Below, piece by piece: positions 11,210 through 23,445 of a DNA stretch of 64,000 nucleotides (the first letter of the stretch is position 1; every line of letters begins with the position of its first letter). The notes beneath the pieces are model-generated. The model did no database searches and was not told the origin of the DNA. It saw only the letters and a list, made by a program, of their open reading frames with translations. Made by a program: the position numbers and the translations under genes. The stretch lies in contig NC_082683.1 in the NCBI RefSeq assembly GCF_949987515.2, positions 122,350,582 through 122,414,581 on the forward strand, written 5' to 3'. The stretch comes from Delphinus delphis (Eukaryota; Chordata; Mammalia; Artiodactyla; Delphinidae).

Positions 11210-12790
11210 CTTTTCCAATACATCAGTAATTTTAGTTGAATCCAAGTTTCAATATGTAGTATTTTTACTGTTATTTAAACTGTAATTTTCATTGTGATTT
11301 CCTCATTAGTTATTTAGCTGGTGTAGTTCTTAATTTCTGAACATACAGACGCTTCTAGTAATCTTTTTGTTATTGATACCTGGCTTAATTGCACTGTGGT
11401 TAAAGATGCTCAGCTTGATTTCTATCCTTTGAAATATGTTGAGACTTGCTTTCTGGCTCAGCATATGGCTAATCTTTTTAAGTGTTCTGAGTGTGTTTGA
11501 AAAGAATGTGTAATTTGCAGTTGCTGGGTGCAGTGTTCTAAATATGTTAATTAGGTTTGGTTTGTTAACACATATTGTTCAAATTTTCTGTATCCTTACT
11601 GATTTTTATCTGCTTGTTCTCTCAATTTCTGAGAGTTATATTTAAATCTCCCCCCTGTTTTTATAGATTTGTTTATTCCTTTAGCAGTTCAGTCAGGTTT
11701 TGCTTCATTTATTTTGAGACTAAATTATTAAGTACATAAAAATTTTATAGTGTTATGCCTTTCTGGTGAATTGAGCTTTTTATCATAATGAAGTATCCTC
11801 TTAATCTCTAGTAATGCTTTTTGCCTTAAACTCTGTGATAGAGCTCACCAGCTTTCTCTGAGTTAGCATTTGAATGGCATATCTTTCTCTTTTATTTTAC
11901 TGTCAACCTCTCTGTTTCCTTCTCTTTTACACGTGTCTCATGTAAAGAGTACATGGCTGTGTTTTGTTTTTATATCCAGGTTGATAATCATGCCTTTTAA
12001 TCAGAGCATTGAATCTACTTACGTTTAATGTAATCACTGATGTATTTGGGTTTCTTCATCTCCTGTGCTTCAAGTTCCTTTTTTTCCTTTTCTCTTCTTT
12101 TAGATTCAGTTTTAAAATTCATTTCCCTATTTTATTAGCATCAAAGTTATACACTCTTGGGCTTCCCTGGTGGCGCAGTGGTTGAGAGTCTGCCTGCTGA
12201 TGCGGGGGACACGGGTTTGTGCCCCGGTCCGGGAAGATCCCACATGCCGCGGAGCGGCTGGGCCCGTGAGCCATGGCCACTGAGCCTGCGCGTCCGGAGC
12301 CTGTGCTCCGCAATGGGAGAGGCCACAGCAGTGAGAGGCCCGAGTACCGAAAAAAAAAAAAAAAAAAAAAAGTTATACAGTCTTATTGTCCCTTTGTTGG
12401 TTACCTAAGAGACTATAATATGCATCCTTGACTCATCATAGTCCACGATTAATTGGTATTTGGGGCCTTTTCTCAGAAAATCCAAAGATCTCAGGCACTT
12501 AAACTCTGTGTATCTCCTTCTGACATATGACATTGTTGTTGCATATTTTAACATATATATTTTAAGCTCCATAAGATGCATTTTTATTGGTTTATATAGC
12601 CAATATTACACACATATTTTCCCTTTTCTGTCCTCTTCATTTCTTTCTACATCTGTGTTGTTCCAGGGATAATTTTTCTTCTACTTAAAACACTCACGTT
12701 AAGGTTTCCTTTAATGCAGGTCTGCTTGTGACAAACTCTCAGTTTTGTTTGTCTGAAAATGCCTTCATCTGACTTCATTTTTGTTCTCTG
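11210..12790 (-). mobile_element. Old L1 (L1M type) ORF2-derived segment, split by a SINE
   Basis: Reverse-strand L1 ORF2/3' sequence with characteristic blocks: 'gaaatatgttgagacttgct', 'gtgtttgaaaagaatgtgta', 'catttaatgtaatcac' in variant form, and 'gcctttccggtgaattgagc' in variant form. It resumes after the SINE at 12159-12369 ('tttaatgcaggtctgcttgt', 'gaaaatgccttcat'). All reading frames are broken. Confidence 0.7.
12159..12369 (+). mobile_element. CHR-type SINE nested in old L1, with TSD
   Basis: Plus-strand full SINE, flanked by AAGTTATACACTCTT (12144-12158) and AAGTTATACAGTCTT (12370-12384). It interrupts the L1M segment. Confidence 0.94.
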
Positions 12791-13967
12791 CCTCCAGTGA
12801 GGATGTTCATTCGCTTCTCTGAGGCACCAGGGGGCCTGAGCAACCAGGGAGCATCTTCATCCAGTTTCAGGGGTTGAGATGATTGGAAGCCGAGCCATAG
12901 TCACTATGAGGGCTGGTCCACCTGGGTTTCATCGTCACAGCTCTTCGAAGTTCCAAACAAAAGTAGGAGGGGTTTATGAGGCCCTCTCTATCAAATTTTG
13001 TCTCATTACTGCCTGGAGACTTTAAACTCCTCTGAAAGTATCAAATATCCCCAAGGGAAAGGTGGTGGTCTCACTTCTTCATATTTCTATCTTTTTCTGG
13101 ATCTTGGCTTGGTGATTCTGCCCTATCCTGTTTGTTCTACAGTACTTTCAGATGACTTCTTCCCTTCCTTCTTTCTTCCCTCCCTCCCTCCCTTCCTTCT
13201 TCTTTCCTTCCTTTCTTCCATCCTCTCTGCCTTTATATACTTGTGTCAGGCCCCATGAAAAGGAGGCAGACACAGGACACAGGGGGCTCACAGTTGACTG
13301 GGAGAGACATTAATACAGAAGAGTCATAGCTGTCAGACTATAAATTAAATCTGTGTATGAGGTGTCTCCAGTGTAAACCAATCATTGTGATACAGCGTAA
13401 TAATAAGGGTAAAAATACAATGAGTAGAAGCAGAGAGGAAGGGATGGTAATCCCACCTGAGGACATTAAGGAAAGTTTTGAGTGGAAAGATTTGGTGCAT
13501 AAAGAAAAACTTCCCGGTTACTGGGAAAACTCTCTTCAATGTAGAAAACTTAATTTCTTAACACTATTCTATAATTGAAGCACACCTAAAACACACAGAT
13601 GTCTCTGTAGAGATGATTTAAGTTTAATGAATATTGACTGAGCTACAAATTGTCAGGCACTAGGCTAGGCACAATTGCTTCCCTGACGAACTTATGGTCT
13701 AGTAAGCAAGACAAACCCATAGGAGATAATTCCATATATATAACAGAATGACTGGTGACAAGTCATAGTTTTTATCGTATTGAACTATTCTTTATAAAGA
13801 AATATTGGTCCCTGGACCAGAACATTCCAGACACCAAAAACCATTTACAAGGGAAGGCAGATAACTTTGTTATGCAGGACACTGCAAAGTCCTGATACTC
13901 ACACGATGGGACTTTTTCATTTTCTTTCAGAACATTCTCATCTGTCTCTCTAGGCTTCTCATCCTTC
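12791..13967. other. No gene recognised; pyrimidine microsatellite at 13160-13222
   Basis: Contains a (CCTT/CCCT)n-like tract. About 13640-13720 shows an ancient-repeat signature ('gtcaggcactaggctaggca') of uncertain family. Confidence 0.5.
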
Positions 13968-14037
13968 TTATGAGCAAAAAAAGAAAGAATAAATCTCCTA
14001 TTTTATGAGCAAAAAAAGAAAGAATAAATCTCTTATT
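13968..14037. repeat. 35-bp direct tandem duplication
   Basis: Two adjacent 35-bp units (13968-14002 and 14003-14037), beginning TTATGAGCAAAAAAAG, differ at a single base. Confidence 0.9.
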
Positions 14038-14229
14038 TTAAAACTGATTTCACTTAAACGGTTTAAGATGGATCTTTTCAAAATAGAGGATCTGAGTTAC
14101 AGGACGACAAATGTGTACCTAGCTGGGGGACAAACACCCTACATCTTTCCCCTAGTCAGAGGGGCTGATTCTGTTGGCCCAGCTTTAAGGTCACAGTCAG
14201 ACCCAGATCATGAGGTGGAAGAACAAGGC

Positions 14230-14560
14230 TGAAAGTCCCAGCCCTGCCACTTAATGGATCTATGACCACGGGCAATGCGTCTGTGTGACCGATTGCCTCC
14301 CCACACCTGACACATTGTCTAGTAGGGAGTAGTTGCTCAGCAAATGTTGAATCAGACATCTCCAAGTTTGTTCTCTACACCTGGAAAATGGGCATAAATG
14401 CTGTTGTGAGGGTAAATTAAAGAAGACAGTGCAGGTGACCAAGCTTTGTAAATGGTAAAGGACAATATAATAGATCTGAAAGTGACTTGAATCCATATCT
14501 GGTCATGTCAACTTTGAGTTGGTTTCCTTATCTCTAAATTGGGTATGAGATTTCTGGCGT
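14230..14560 (+). repeat. MIR-like fragments
   Basis: Degenerate MIR motifs: 'ccctgccacttaatggatct' and, further on, 'ggtttccttatctctaaatt'. This may be two overlapping old copies. Confidence 0.4.
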
Positions 14561-15680
14561 AAAGTGAGGCTGCTTGTTGTTGTTTGTTTTTTGGTTTGTT
14601 TTTTATTAACTTTGTTCAGGTTCCTGGTATTTTTTGATGGGGGAATATTGAAGGAAATAGCGTACACTTTAGAGCCAAATGAAATGAATGGAAAACAAAT
14701 CATCTCCACTGGCAATCTTAGTGAGGACTAATGAGAAACAAGGGTCATCTTTGATCCAATGATTATATTTTTTCCCTGGGCCTAACCTGATTGCATTATT
14801 GAATGTTCTGGAGCCCTCCTCACTTATTTAACTATTACGACCCTTTACTTATGGGCTTCAAGATGTAATTACGGTCTCCTCCCACTAATGAAACGAGAGG
14901 TTTTAACTGAGTTACGCCATCAGCAGCCCCTGATGAAGCCTGACAGATCTCTTTTTGGATTACATACTCTTGATAACGTTAACGTCCTTTCTCCACACTC
15001 ACTTTCCTGTGCTGGGTGAGTGATAAGAAAGCATTTATGACATCCTCAGAGTCAGAATGGAATTAGTACCACTTATGGGTCTGCCTCCTAGAGACCCATA
15101 CTGGATCTAAAATCTTGGAAAATTCTTCGAGTGGACTGAGCTGCAGGAATCAGTCTTCTGGCTAGGTGGGTGTAGGTGGTCTGATCTGGAGACAGGCAAC
15201 AGAGAAGCGGCTGAGCAGTTCCTTCTTGGAGTTCCCCTGGGAGATGTATGTAGGTGGCTGCCACACTACAGTTGGTGAAGTTGAAAGTTCCTTTTATGAA
15301 TGGCAAGTCCTGAAGTGACCATCAATCAGGAGTCAGGTTCCTAACAGGGCTGGTAAAGCAGGTAGTTCCCAACCTTGGGCCAAGAGTGGGTGGCACTTAA
15401 ATGCACTGGTGGATTCTGGGGGTGAGCATGGCAAAAGTGAGGGCTGGAGCTGGAGAGCCCCAGTGGAGAGGTGCTGCCAAGGCAAATATTAAGCAACTGG
15501 AGGGCGGTGAGAGGCATTGCTGAGTCTACCATCTGGCCTTCTCCTTCCAAAATTCACTCCCCTTCCACAGATGCCAGTGCTTTTCAAGGGTTCACAGAAA
15601 CAGAAGGAACCCACATTCCAACTGTCAATGAGAGTAATGAAGTGTCCTTCATCTCTGTTGAATCAATATAGTCATTCTTC
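14561..15680. other. No gene recognised
   Basis: Unique-looking DNA. The short open frames are without family features. Confidence 0.45.
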
Positions 15681-15683
15681 TTT

Positions 15684-16320
15684 TTTTTAAATTTTTATTT
15701 TATATTGGAGCATAGTTGATGAACAATGTTGTGTTCGTTTCAGGTGAACAGCAAAGTGATTCAGTTATACATATACATGTGTCTATTCTTATTCAAATTA
15801 TTTTCCCATTTAGGTTATTATAGAATATTGGGCAGAGTTCCCTGTGCTATACAGTAGATCCTTGTTGGTTATCTATTTTAAATATAGCAGCGTGTACAAC
15901 GTCAATCCCAAACTCCCAATCTATCCCTCCCCCCATCCCTTCCCCCCAGTAACCAGTAACCATGAGTTTGCTCTCTAAATCTGTGAGTCTGTGTCTGTTT
16001 TGTAAATAAGTTCATTTGTATCTCTTTTTTTTAAAGATTCCGCATATAAGCAATATCATATGATATCTGTCTTTCTCTGCCTGACTGACTTCACTTAGTC
16101 TGATTATCTCCAGGTCCATTCATGTTGCTACAAACGGCATTATTTCATTCTTTTTTTTATTTTGGCTTCACCACATGGCTTACAGGATCTTAGTTCCCCA
16201 ACCAGGGATGGAACCCGTGCCCCCTGCAGTGGAAGCACTGAGTCCTAACCACTGGACCTCCAGGGAACTCCCGTTATTTCATTCTTTATAATGGCTGAGT
16301 AATATTCCATTGTATATATG
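15684..16320 (-). mobile_element. L1 LINE 3' end fragment, interrupted by a SINE
   Basis: Poly-T at the left, then reverse-strand L1 3' UTR ('ttggagcatagttgatgaac', 'ccctgtgctatacagtagat', 'gtaaccagtaaccatgag') running into the ORF2 end ('gctgagtaatattccattgt'). It is 5'-truncated at about 16320. No clear TSD was found. Confidence 0.85.
16154..16273 (-). mobile_element. Short CHR-type SINE nested in L1, with TSD
   Basis: Short tRNA-derived SINE subfamily on the minus strand ('cagggaactccc' at the right end). TSD TTATTTCATTCTTT is at 16140-16153 and 16274-16287. Confidence 0.9.
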
Positions 16321-16384
16321 TTATTGAGCATATTCTGTCTTCCAGAGATTCTGCTAAGGGCTTGATATGCATTATTGTGTTTTA

Positions 16385-16490
16385 TAATTATTGTAATCAT
16401 TTTGAGTCAGTTACTATCTACAGGTAAGGAAATTGAGGCTCAGAATGGTTAAATAACTTGCCCATGTCACACAGCTCATTTCCACTTGAC
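16385..16490 (-). repeat. MIR SINE fragment
   Basis: Reverse MIR core: 'ggtaaggaaattgaggctca', 'ataacttgcccatgtcacac'. Confidence 0.6.
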
Positions 16491-16914
16491 ACAAGGGAAA
16501 AGGCCCATTATTCATTTATTCATTCCACAAATTCTCCTTGAGATGCTATGTGCAAGATAGAAATGACTAAGAGCTCATCACCTGGTTTCCTTCAAACGTA
16601 GCTTCATTTCTTTCTAATTTGTTCAGCGAGCCTAAGAGCTCCTAGACAGATAGTTATTAACATTATTTTGATAAGCCTCCAGGGAAGGACGTTTCTTATG
16701 TTTTCTTGGAAACTTGAGTTCCTTAGAACTCCCAAGGATTTCTTAAGGCTAACCTAAGACCCTCTTGCTACAATTGAAGCCAATTCCTCAAGGAGATGGG
16801 TAACAGCCAGAGGGAAGTCTTTGAGAACAACCTGTCCTAGAAGGAAGGTAGATATAGTGAGATGGGGCCACAGGGTAAAAGAATATTAGTGCTAACTGAG
16901 ACCTCAGAGGCTAA

Positions 16915-17030
16915 AGACTAATTCTCCCAGTTTACAGGAGAGACAATGAGCCTAGGGAGAATGAGAAGTTTCTCCAAATTACTGAGCTATTCAGTAGCAG
17001 AGCTAGAACCAGAGTCTGGGGCTGCCTAGT
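16915..17030 (-). repeat. MIR SINE fragment
   Basis: Reverse MIR: 'cagtttacaggagagacaat', 'cagtagcagagctagaacca'. Confidence 0.5.
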
Positions 17031-17074
17031 TTCAAGGACATAAGAACATGGTGACAGAAATAGCTGAAGCTTTG

Positions 17075-17420
17075 AAGGCAGGCAGGTCATGATTCAAACC
17101 CCGGTTCTGGATTTCCTAGTTGTGGGACTGGGCAGGCTTTGCAATCTTGTATACTTGGTGCCTTGGTTTTTTTTTTTTTGGCCATACCGCACGGCTTGTG
17201 GGATCTTAGATCCCCAACCACGGATGGAACCTGTGCCCCCTGCAATGGAAACATGGAGTCCTAAGCACTGGCGCACCAGGGAATTCCTGGTACCGTGGTT
17301 TTCTTCATCTATAAAATAAGCTGATATCTACCTCATTGGGATGTTGTGAGGATTAAATGAGATCATGTATATGAGTCCCATTATGAGGCATAATGGGGGC
17401 TTAGTTGATACTAATTCTTT
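17075..17420 (+). repeat. MIR SINE, split by a younger SINE
   Basis: MIR in forward orientation ('gattcaaaccccggttctgg', then after the insertion 'cttcatctataaaataagct' and 'gttgtgaggattaaatgaga'). The SINE at 17171-17287 sits inside it. Confidence 0.65.
17171..17287 (-). mobile_element. Short CHR-type SINE with TSD
   Basis: Minus-strand short subfamily, poly-T at the left. The imperfect TSD is TGGTGCCTTGGTTTT (17156-17170) versus TGGTACCGTGGTTTT (17288-17302). Confidence 0.88.
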
Positions 17421-17447
17421 CCCTATCCTGGGCCCAGTCTTTTAATC

Positions 17448-17970
17448 AACTGTATTAGCTAATGTAACAAATCACACAAAAACTCAGTGGCTTGAAACAA
17501 CGATAATCATCTATTATCTCTTCCAGTTACTTTTGGTTCGGAATTTGGGAATAGCTTTGTTGGGTGGTTCTGGCTTCATGGTCTTCTATAAGGTTCCAGT
17601 CAGATGTCAGCTGCGGCTGCATCATCTGAAGGCTTGACCGAAGCTGGAACATTCAACTTCAAATTGTCTTACTTACATGGCTGGCAGGTTGGTGCTGACT
17701 GGATGTTGGCAGGGGGTCTGAATTCCAGACCACATGGGCCTCTCCACAAGGCTGCTTGAGTGTCTTTACAACGTGGTGTCTGAGTGAGCAATCCAAGAGA
17801 CCAAAGTGGAATCTGCGATGTCATTTATTATAGATAAGGAAGACTAGAGCCTTGAAAATCATACACTTCTGCTGTATTCTACTGGGCACACAAGGCCAGC
17901 CCTGAATCATAGGGCCAGACACAGAAGGGCCAAACACCAGGTGAGGATTACTGGGGGCTGGCTGACACAC
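17448..17970 (-). repeat. MLT1-type (ERVL-MaLR) LTR, old subfamily
   Basis: Antisense MLT1 hallmarks in order: 'aaaactcagtggcttgaaac', 'ttgggtggttctggcttcat', 'catgggcctctccacaaggc', 'cttctgctgtattctactgg'. It resembles the MLT1J/K group. The exact subfamily was not determined. Confidence 0.55.
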
Positions 17971-18860
17971 TGTGTCAGGATGAAGTTCTATTTCTGTGTC
18001 CACAGTTGTGCCAAGGCGTCTTGTCCCCTCTTAACTTCCCCTGTGTTGAGTGTTGAGTTGGCATGTTTCAAGAGTTTCTCCTGGTTCCTCAGGGCAGGCA
18101 GGGGCTGTGCCCCACTTCGTGTCTTCTGGAGTTCTGAGAATGCTGTTTATATTTAGCCAAGCAATAATCCCCACCGCTGAGCTAACTCCAAGGCTCATCT
18201 GCTTGCTTCTCTGGAGGTTTTTAAATAGAGAGGGATGTGCTAATGACACAGTACATTATCTGTCTGTTACCGTTTGGCAGGCAGTGTGGAAACGTGACTT
18301 TTTTTAAGGAGGAGTTAATCAGTATTAAGGCAGCTCCTGTGGCATTGTCATGAAGCAGGCACCGAAAGGCTGCCTGGGGAAGGCCGAGGTTCCAAAGTGC
18401 CCAGGGCCTGACAACATGCCCTTTGAGTGGCTGTTGGGTATGACCGGGGGCAGAGATGGATGAGGCTTCTAAGAGACATTGCTGGAGGTCCCAGGGCCCT
18501 GACCCAACTGGGCTCATAACTATTGTCATCTTCCCACTCCCTCTGCATTTTGAAGGCATTGAGTCTGCTCCCAAACTCAGCATCATTCTCAGACAGGAAG
18601 CCTGTGAAGTGTAATTGTTGCCTATGTGCTGAGAACTCTCCATCTATATGTTTACCCTACCTACTCGCAAACCTGTTTCCTGAGTTCCAGCCTACCCACC
18701 ACTCATTTCCATGTGGATGTCCCACAAGCACGTTGAGAACTGAACTCATAACTTTCTTCCCACACGAATCCTTCTATGTTTTCCACCTCCATAAATGGCA
18801 CCACCATTCTCCCTGTTGCCCAAGCCAGACACCTGAATGATAGGGCATAAGGATTAAGAG
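17971..18860. other. No gene recognised
   Basis: Unique-looking DNA. A 140-codon open frame on the minus strand (18221-18643) has no family features and I do not call it. Confidence 0.5.
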
Positions 18861-18869
18861 GGAAAGGTA

Positions 18870-19085
18870 GGGGGATGGGAGCTTGAGCGCCGAGCCTGAA
18901 TCTCAGCTCTGCCATTTACAAAATGGGTTGTGTTTGGCAATCTGCTCCACTTGATGTCTCAGTTTCTTCTTTAGAAATGGAGATCATGATAGAAACAATC
19001 CAAGGGGGTTGTTAGGAGAATTAAATAAGAGACTTCATGCCTGTCATATAGCAAGAGCTCAATAAATGCTCTAAGAATCATTAGG
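18870..19085 (+). repeat. MIR SINE
   Basis: Forward MIR: 'aatctcagctctgccattta', 'gttaggagaattaaataaga', ending 'gagctcaataaatgct'. Confidence 0.65.
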
Positions 19086-19104
19086 CTCTTTGGAGTTTAT
19101 CTCC

Positions 19105-19470
19105 TAAATATTTCCTGAATTCATCTACTTCGTTACATTTGCCGCCGCCCAGCCTGGGTCACTGTCATTACTCAGCTGCACAAGTGCTTCCTGATGGAAT
19201 CTCTGCAGCCAGGGAGATATTTTAAAAGTACAAATATGAGTGATGTCACATCCCTGCTTAAGTCCAGCCCCTTTGTTCTAAGAATTTGGGACAAATCCGT
19301 TGCATGGATCAAAGGTCTGTGCAGGCTTTCCCCTGCCTGCTTCTCCGGCCTCATCGCCAGCCTTCCCTTACTGAGCTTCTTTCAGTTCCTCTAATGGACC
19401 AGTTATCTCTTATCTTCAGGCCTCACACATGCTTTTCCCTCTTCAAAGAAAAATTCCCCCTGTCAAGTCC
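19105..19470 (+). repeat. L2 LINE fragment
   Basis: L2-like text: 'gatgtcacatccctgcttaa', 'aggcctcacacatgcttttc'. A further L2-like tail ('ctgtatccttggtgtgttca') is at 19790-19955. Both are strongly diverged. Confidence 0.5.
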
Positions 19471-20207
19471 AGTCTCAGCTTTCACCGTGGATCGTATTGT
19501 TGAGAAAGAAAGGGAGAGGCAGGAAGAGGTGAAATCAGATCAGGGTGTTTTATCTCTTCCTTTCAAACTACTCCTAGGCCTTCAATAGACCCAAGGGTGG
19601 AGGTGATATTTGACTCCCAGGTGTCTTCATTGTCTGAAGAGCTGAGGGTGGAGGATTTTTCAGGCCAGAGCTAGAGTTTTTCCAGGTGTGTCCAGTTCTG
19701 CCCCTTTGCCTGGCCCTCAGTCCCTTTCGTTTTTAAATCTCAGTTACATGCCATGCCTTAGAGAAACTGTTTCCAGGACTTGGCCAGGCTCCCCTTACCA
19801 CCTCCCTCAGTCATGGCTGTTAATCTCCCCTATCTTCTCCCACACTCAATTCAGACTTGTTGAAATTATGTGTCATCTGGCAGAGATCAGGCTCACCTCT
19901 GTATCCTTGGTGTGTTCATAGTGATGGTGCTTAATGAATATGTGTTGAAGTAACAAATGAATGGGTTGCTACAATTTTTCAAGTCTCTATGCTATGAGTA
20001 TCCAAAGGCCCACCAACACTTCCTCTTCGTTTTACTCTCATTTCAGAAGTGGGTACATAAATCAGATTCTTAACTTGAATGTGTTTGGCCCTTCTTGAAA
20101 AAGAAAAGACATCTAGAATTCCTATATTCACCCAATGAATACTTGTTGAGCATTTCATATTACCAGAAGATATTAGAGATGCAAAATGGAATATGACATA
20201 GCTCTAG

Positions 20208-20337
20208 GGAATTCTCTGGCGGTCCCGTGGTTAGGACTCGCACTCTCACTGCCGGGGCCTCAAGTTCGATCCCTGGTTGAGGAACTAAGATCCCATAAGC
20301 TGCACGGCGTGGCCGAAAAAAAGGACTCTCACTGACT
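20208..20337 (+). mobile_element. Short CHR-type SINE with TSD
   Basis: Plus-strand short subfamily ('ggttcgatccctggtt'-type B box, 'ggaactaagatcccataagc'). It is flanked by GACATAGCTCTAG (20195-20207) and GACATAGTTCTAG (20338-20350). Confidence 0.9.
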
Positions 20338-20371
20338 GACATAGTTCTAGGCTTCCTGCTGTCATGGTGTT

Positions 20372-20417
20372 TTCAGTCAGGTTAAATGAGGTATTTCAGT
20401 CAGGTTAAATGAGGTAT
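20372..20417. repeat. 23-bp perfect tandem duplication
   Basis: Two identical adjacent units (20372-20394 and 20395-20417), beginning TTCAGTCAGGTTAAATG. Confidence 0.92.
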
Positions 20418-23040
20418 TGAACTAATATTTGTGGAATGAATGAATAAATGATGAATATGAGTAATCTAAAAAAAAAACAAAGCTTTTAAACATTATAATT
20501 GGAGACATTTGAATGTGTGTTGTTACAGTGCAGTAGGAAATCTATCTTCAAATTCATTCATTCATTCAAATTAGTTACTAAACATCTATTATATTTTGAG
20601 TATATGAACTGGCTTCTGGATGGGAGCCATTAACTCCACCAAAAACGTGGAAAAATACCATGGGCTTTTGAAGAGCAAATGAAATGTCCACACAAAAGAG
20701 CTATTTGCAATTTAAATGTGAAGCCACCAGCCTTGTAATAAACTGGCCAAGAAACAAACCCTGGGAACTTCTCATGAGAAGATTAGGTTTAGTAGTTTCG
20801 ATAAATTATACAGGCAGTAAAAATCTGGGGAACTCCTAATTTGTTTATCCTCCATATTTAAGGTCACAGCATCAATCCATACTTGAGAAAGGCTGCCAGA
20901 CCCTTGGGCCTGTTTGTAAACCAACCAGTTTCCGCCTACGGATCAGTAATTTATAACTTTTACGGACACATTACCATGGAAAATCTGCTGAAAGCAATGA
21001 ACTCTCTCCCCAAGAAAATGTAGGCCCAGCATGCTTTGCATTCAGGTCTAGGGATAGTGCCCTGAGAGCCCAGAGTCGGGGATGAGGACCCTGGAGGGGA
21101 GCCATGGGTGTGATCCCATGTGGTCCCACAAAGGTTGCTTTCATTATTTTGGAGATGGAACTTTTGGGCATATGAGCGATGTTGTAATGGGATTGAGTAC
21201 CCAGGGTGCATTTCAACAACTGTCTGATTTAGTTCCTGGAGCATTTGAGGGGCCCTTATTAATGCATGGGTCCAGGGCTACTGCCCTGTACCAGGCGGTG
21301 CCCCCACTGTGTGTTTTCCACGTTGCAGTTGTGTCTTCTTTGCTGAAGCCAAGAGACCCAGAACTAAAACGTGGAGAGGCCTTTTAATATGGATTGCAGT
21401 GGATCCTGGTTCCTTGACAATTCAGTTAGGATTGGCCATGAGCAGCGCTGAGGCTGGGGTTGGGTTGGAGGAAGGCCTATAGCAACGACTGCATCTTCTG
21501 TTCCCTGAATGGCCTCTCTTGCTACTGTTCTTTTCCTTACCAAGGGAGGTGAGAGTAGGAGCATATCCTCTTTTCTTCAGCATCCGCAGAGCTCTCAGTG
21601 CCTAAGGGCTGCAAAGCTTCATTTGCATCACTTTGCATCGCAGCCCTTCTCTCCCCAGGAACCTGGCACAGTTTCCTCAAAGGGCCGAGTTAGATGCTAA
21701 TTTGAGGGATTCTCCATTGACCTTGACTCCATCTCACCATAGGTTCCTTCCTCAGAGGTATTAAGGGAATTTAGGTGTCCATTTCCCCCAGATTCTTGGA
21801 GGAGGAGGGATAGGAGTGCCTTAGAATGATGTGGCTAGATGTCAGCTCAGTCTGTTTGGTCAGCGTCTCCATCAAATCAACCAAGTCCTGGAGGGGCCAC
21901 CTACAGAAAAGATACCACAGATGTGCGAGGGTCAGAGTTGCACAGACAGGTCGTTGCTTATTAAAAACCCTGATTGCTCTGTGCCTATCTGGGTCTGAGC
22001 CCTCTTGATGTCTTTTTGTTTCCGAAATCCCTAGGAATTTTCAAGACTGACTCAAAATGCATGGTAGTTTGGGTGACATGCTGCTCCTGGCAGACACTCT
22101 GACACTTCCCTCCAGGCGGGAGGAGCTTGGTCCAGGGCTGGTGAAGAGCTGCTCCCAGCTGGAGCTGCTGGGGTCAAGGCCTGTGAACGTGCCCACCTGG
22201 CCCATGCCAGCCGTAGGCTTTCACTCACAATTCACCATTTTATCTTCCCAGGGTTTGACAAAAACCCAGCTTTTACACCACCAGCGTTGCATGAAACTGG
22301 CTGTTTGAAATATATTAGCAGCTGCCGTTATATCCAGCTGGCAGGGTGCCAGGGTAGGAAATTAAACCTTGCATTTCCCCAGCCCTCCCTCCCCACTTCC
22401 TGCTAACCAATCGATTCTGTTCAGAGTGTGCCCGAGAGTGCCAACACTTGCCTTTTGCCAGAGCCATGGCACTTAGAATTCTCAGTGAGTTTGGATATCC
22501 ATTTAGCCTCTGCCAACCCGCTGACGGGCTCTGCGAATTCTAATGCTATTCCATGGAGAATGGTTCCCAGTGGCCCAGTGTTTGACCCTGAGGTGAGTGT
22601 AGCCAGTGGAGAGATGGAGAGGGGTTATGGTTGCCAGCATCCCAATTTGACTTTTTAATGATGAAGAGGCAATAATTTATAAAAGTCAGAAGAGTGATAT
22701 ATGTCAACAGTTTAAGAAATCAGTATGTGAATAATAAATTACGGCTCTATTTATTCTGTGATAACAAAACTGTAATCTTTCATCGAGTGAGAAAATAACA
22801 AATGTACTGTGTTCTTATGGAGATAATTGTTACTACCACGCCAAGGAATCATTGTGCCTCTTTTCCCAACGGTTTTACCCAGACTGCCTCTTGACCCATG
22901 TCTGATAGGAGCCACAGAAACGTGGAAGGCCCCTTCTGGCTACCGAGGAATTTACAATCCACTCGGGGAGATAGCAGACATACACGTTTATACCTGTGAC
23001 ACAAGGCTGTGCTAAACACTTGTCTGAGAGAAGAGGTATC
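20418..23040. other. No gene recognised; AT-rich, possibly conserved block at 22640-22830
   Basis: No young insertion and no clear named repeat. 22640-22830 is AT-rich and dense in TAAT-type motifs. The open frames are short and lack family features. Confidence 0.45.
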
Positions 23041-23229
23041 TACAAGGAACATGAGGCACAGCTCACACCCATTCATTCATTCATTCAGAAAATTTACTGA
23101 AATCTTATGATGCTCCCAGAATGATTCTTGCACGTGGGACTCAAAGATTAAAAATGTAAAATGTAAAAAAAAATGTAAATTGTAAAAATGTAAAAATAGT
23201 TTCTATCCTCAAGGAATTCACCATGAGGA

Positions 23230-23445
23230 GACAGGGGAAGAACATGACTTTCATAGGAAAGACTTGGGTTCAAGTCCTAGGTCTGCCTTGGGCAAGTCAC
23301 TTTTCCACTCTAAGTCTGCTTCCTCATCAACAAAATGGAGGAGAATGAGAGCAACCTCGAAGGGATGGTGAGGACGAAATGAGAAAAGGCATGTGAAGAA
23401 TACTGTAAGTAAGCCATAAAACACTGGATAAATGGGAGTTATCCT
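23230..23445 (+). repeat. MIR SINE
   Basis: Forward MIR: 'cttgggttcaagtcctaggt', 'ttgggcaagtcacttttcca', 'gcttcctcatcaacaaaatg'. Confidence 0.65.

Noticed and set aside
18221..18643. 140-codon open frame, minus strand
   Set aside because: No domain, signal or splice support.
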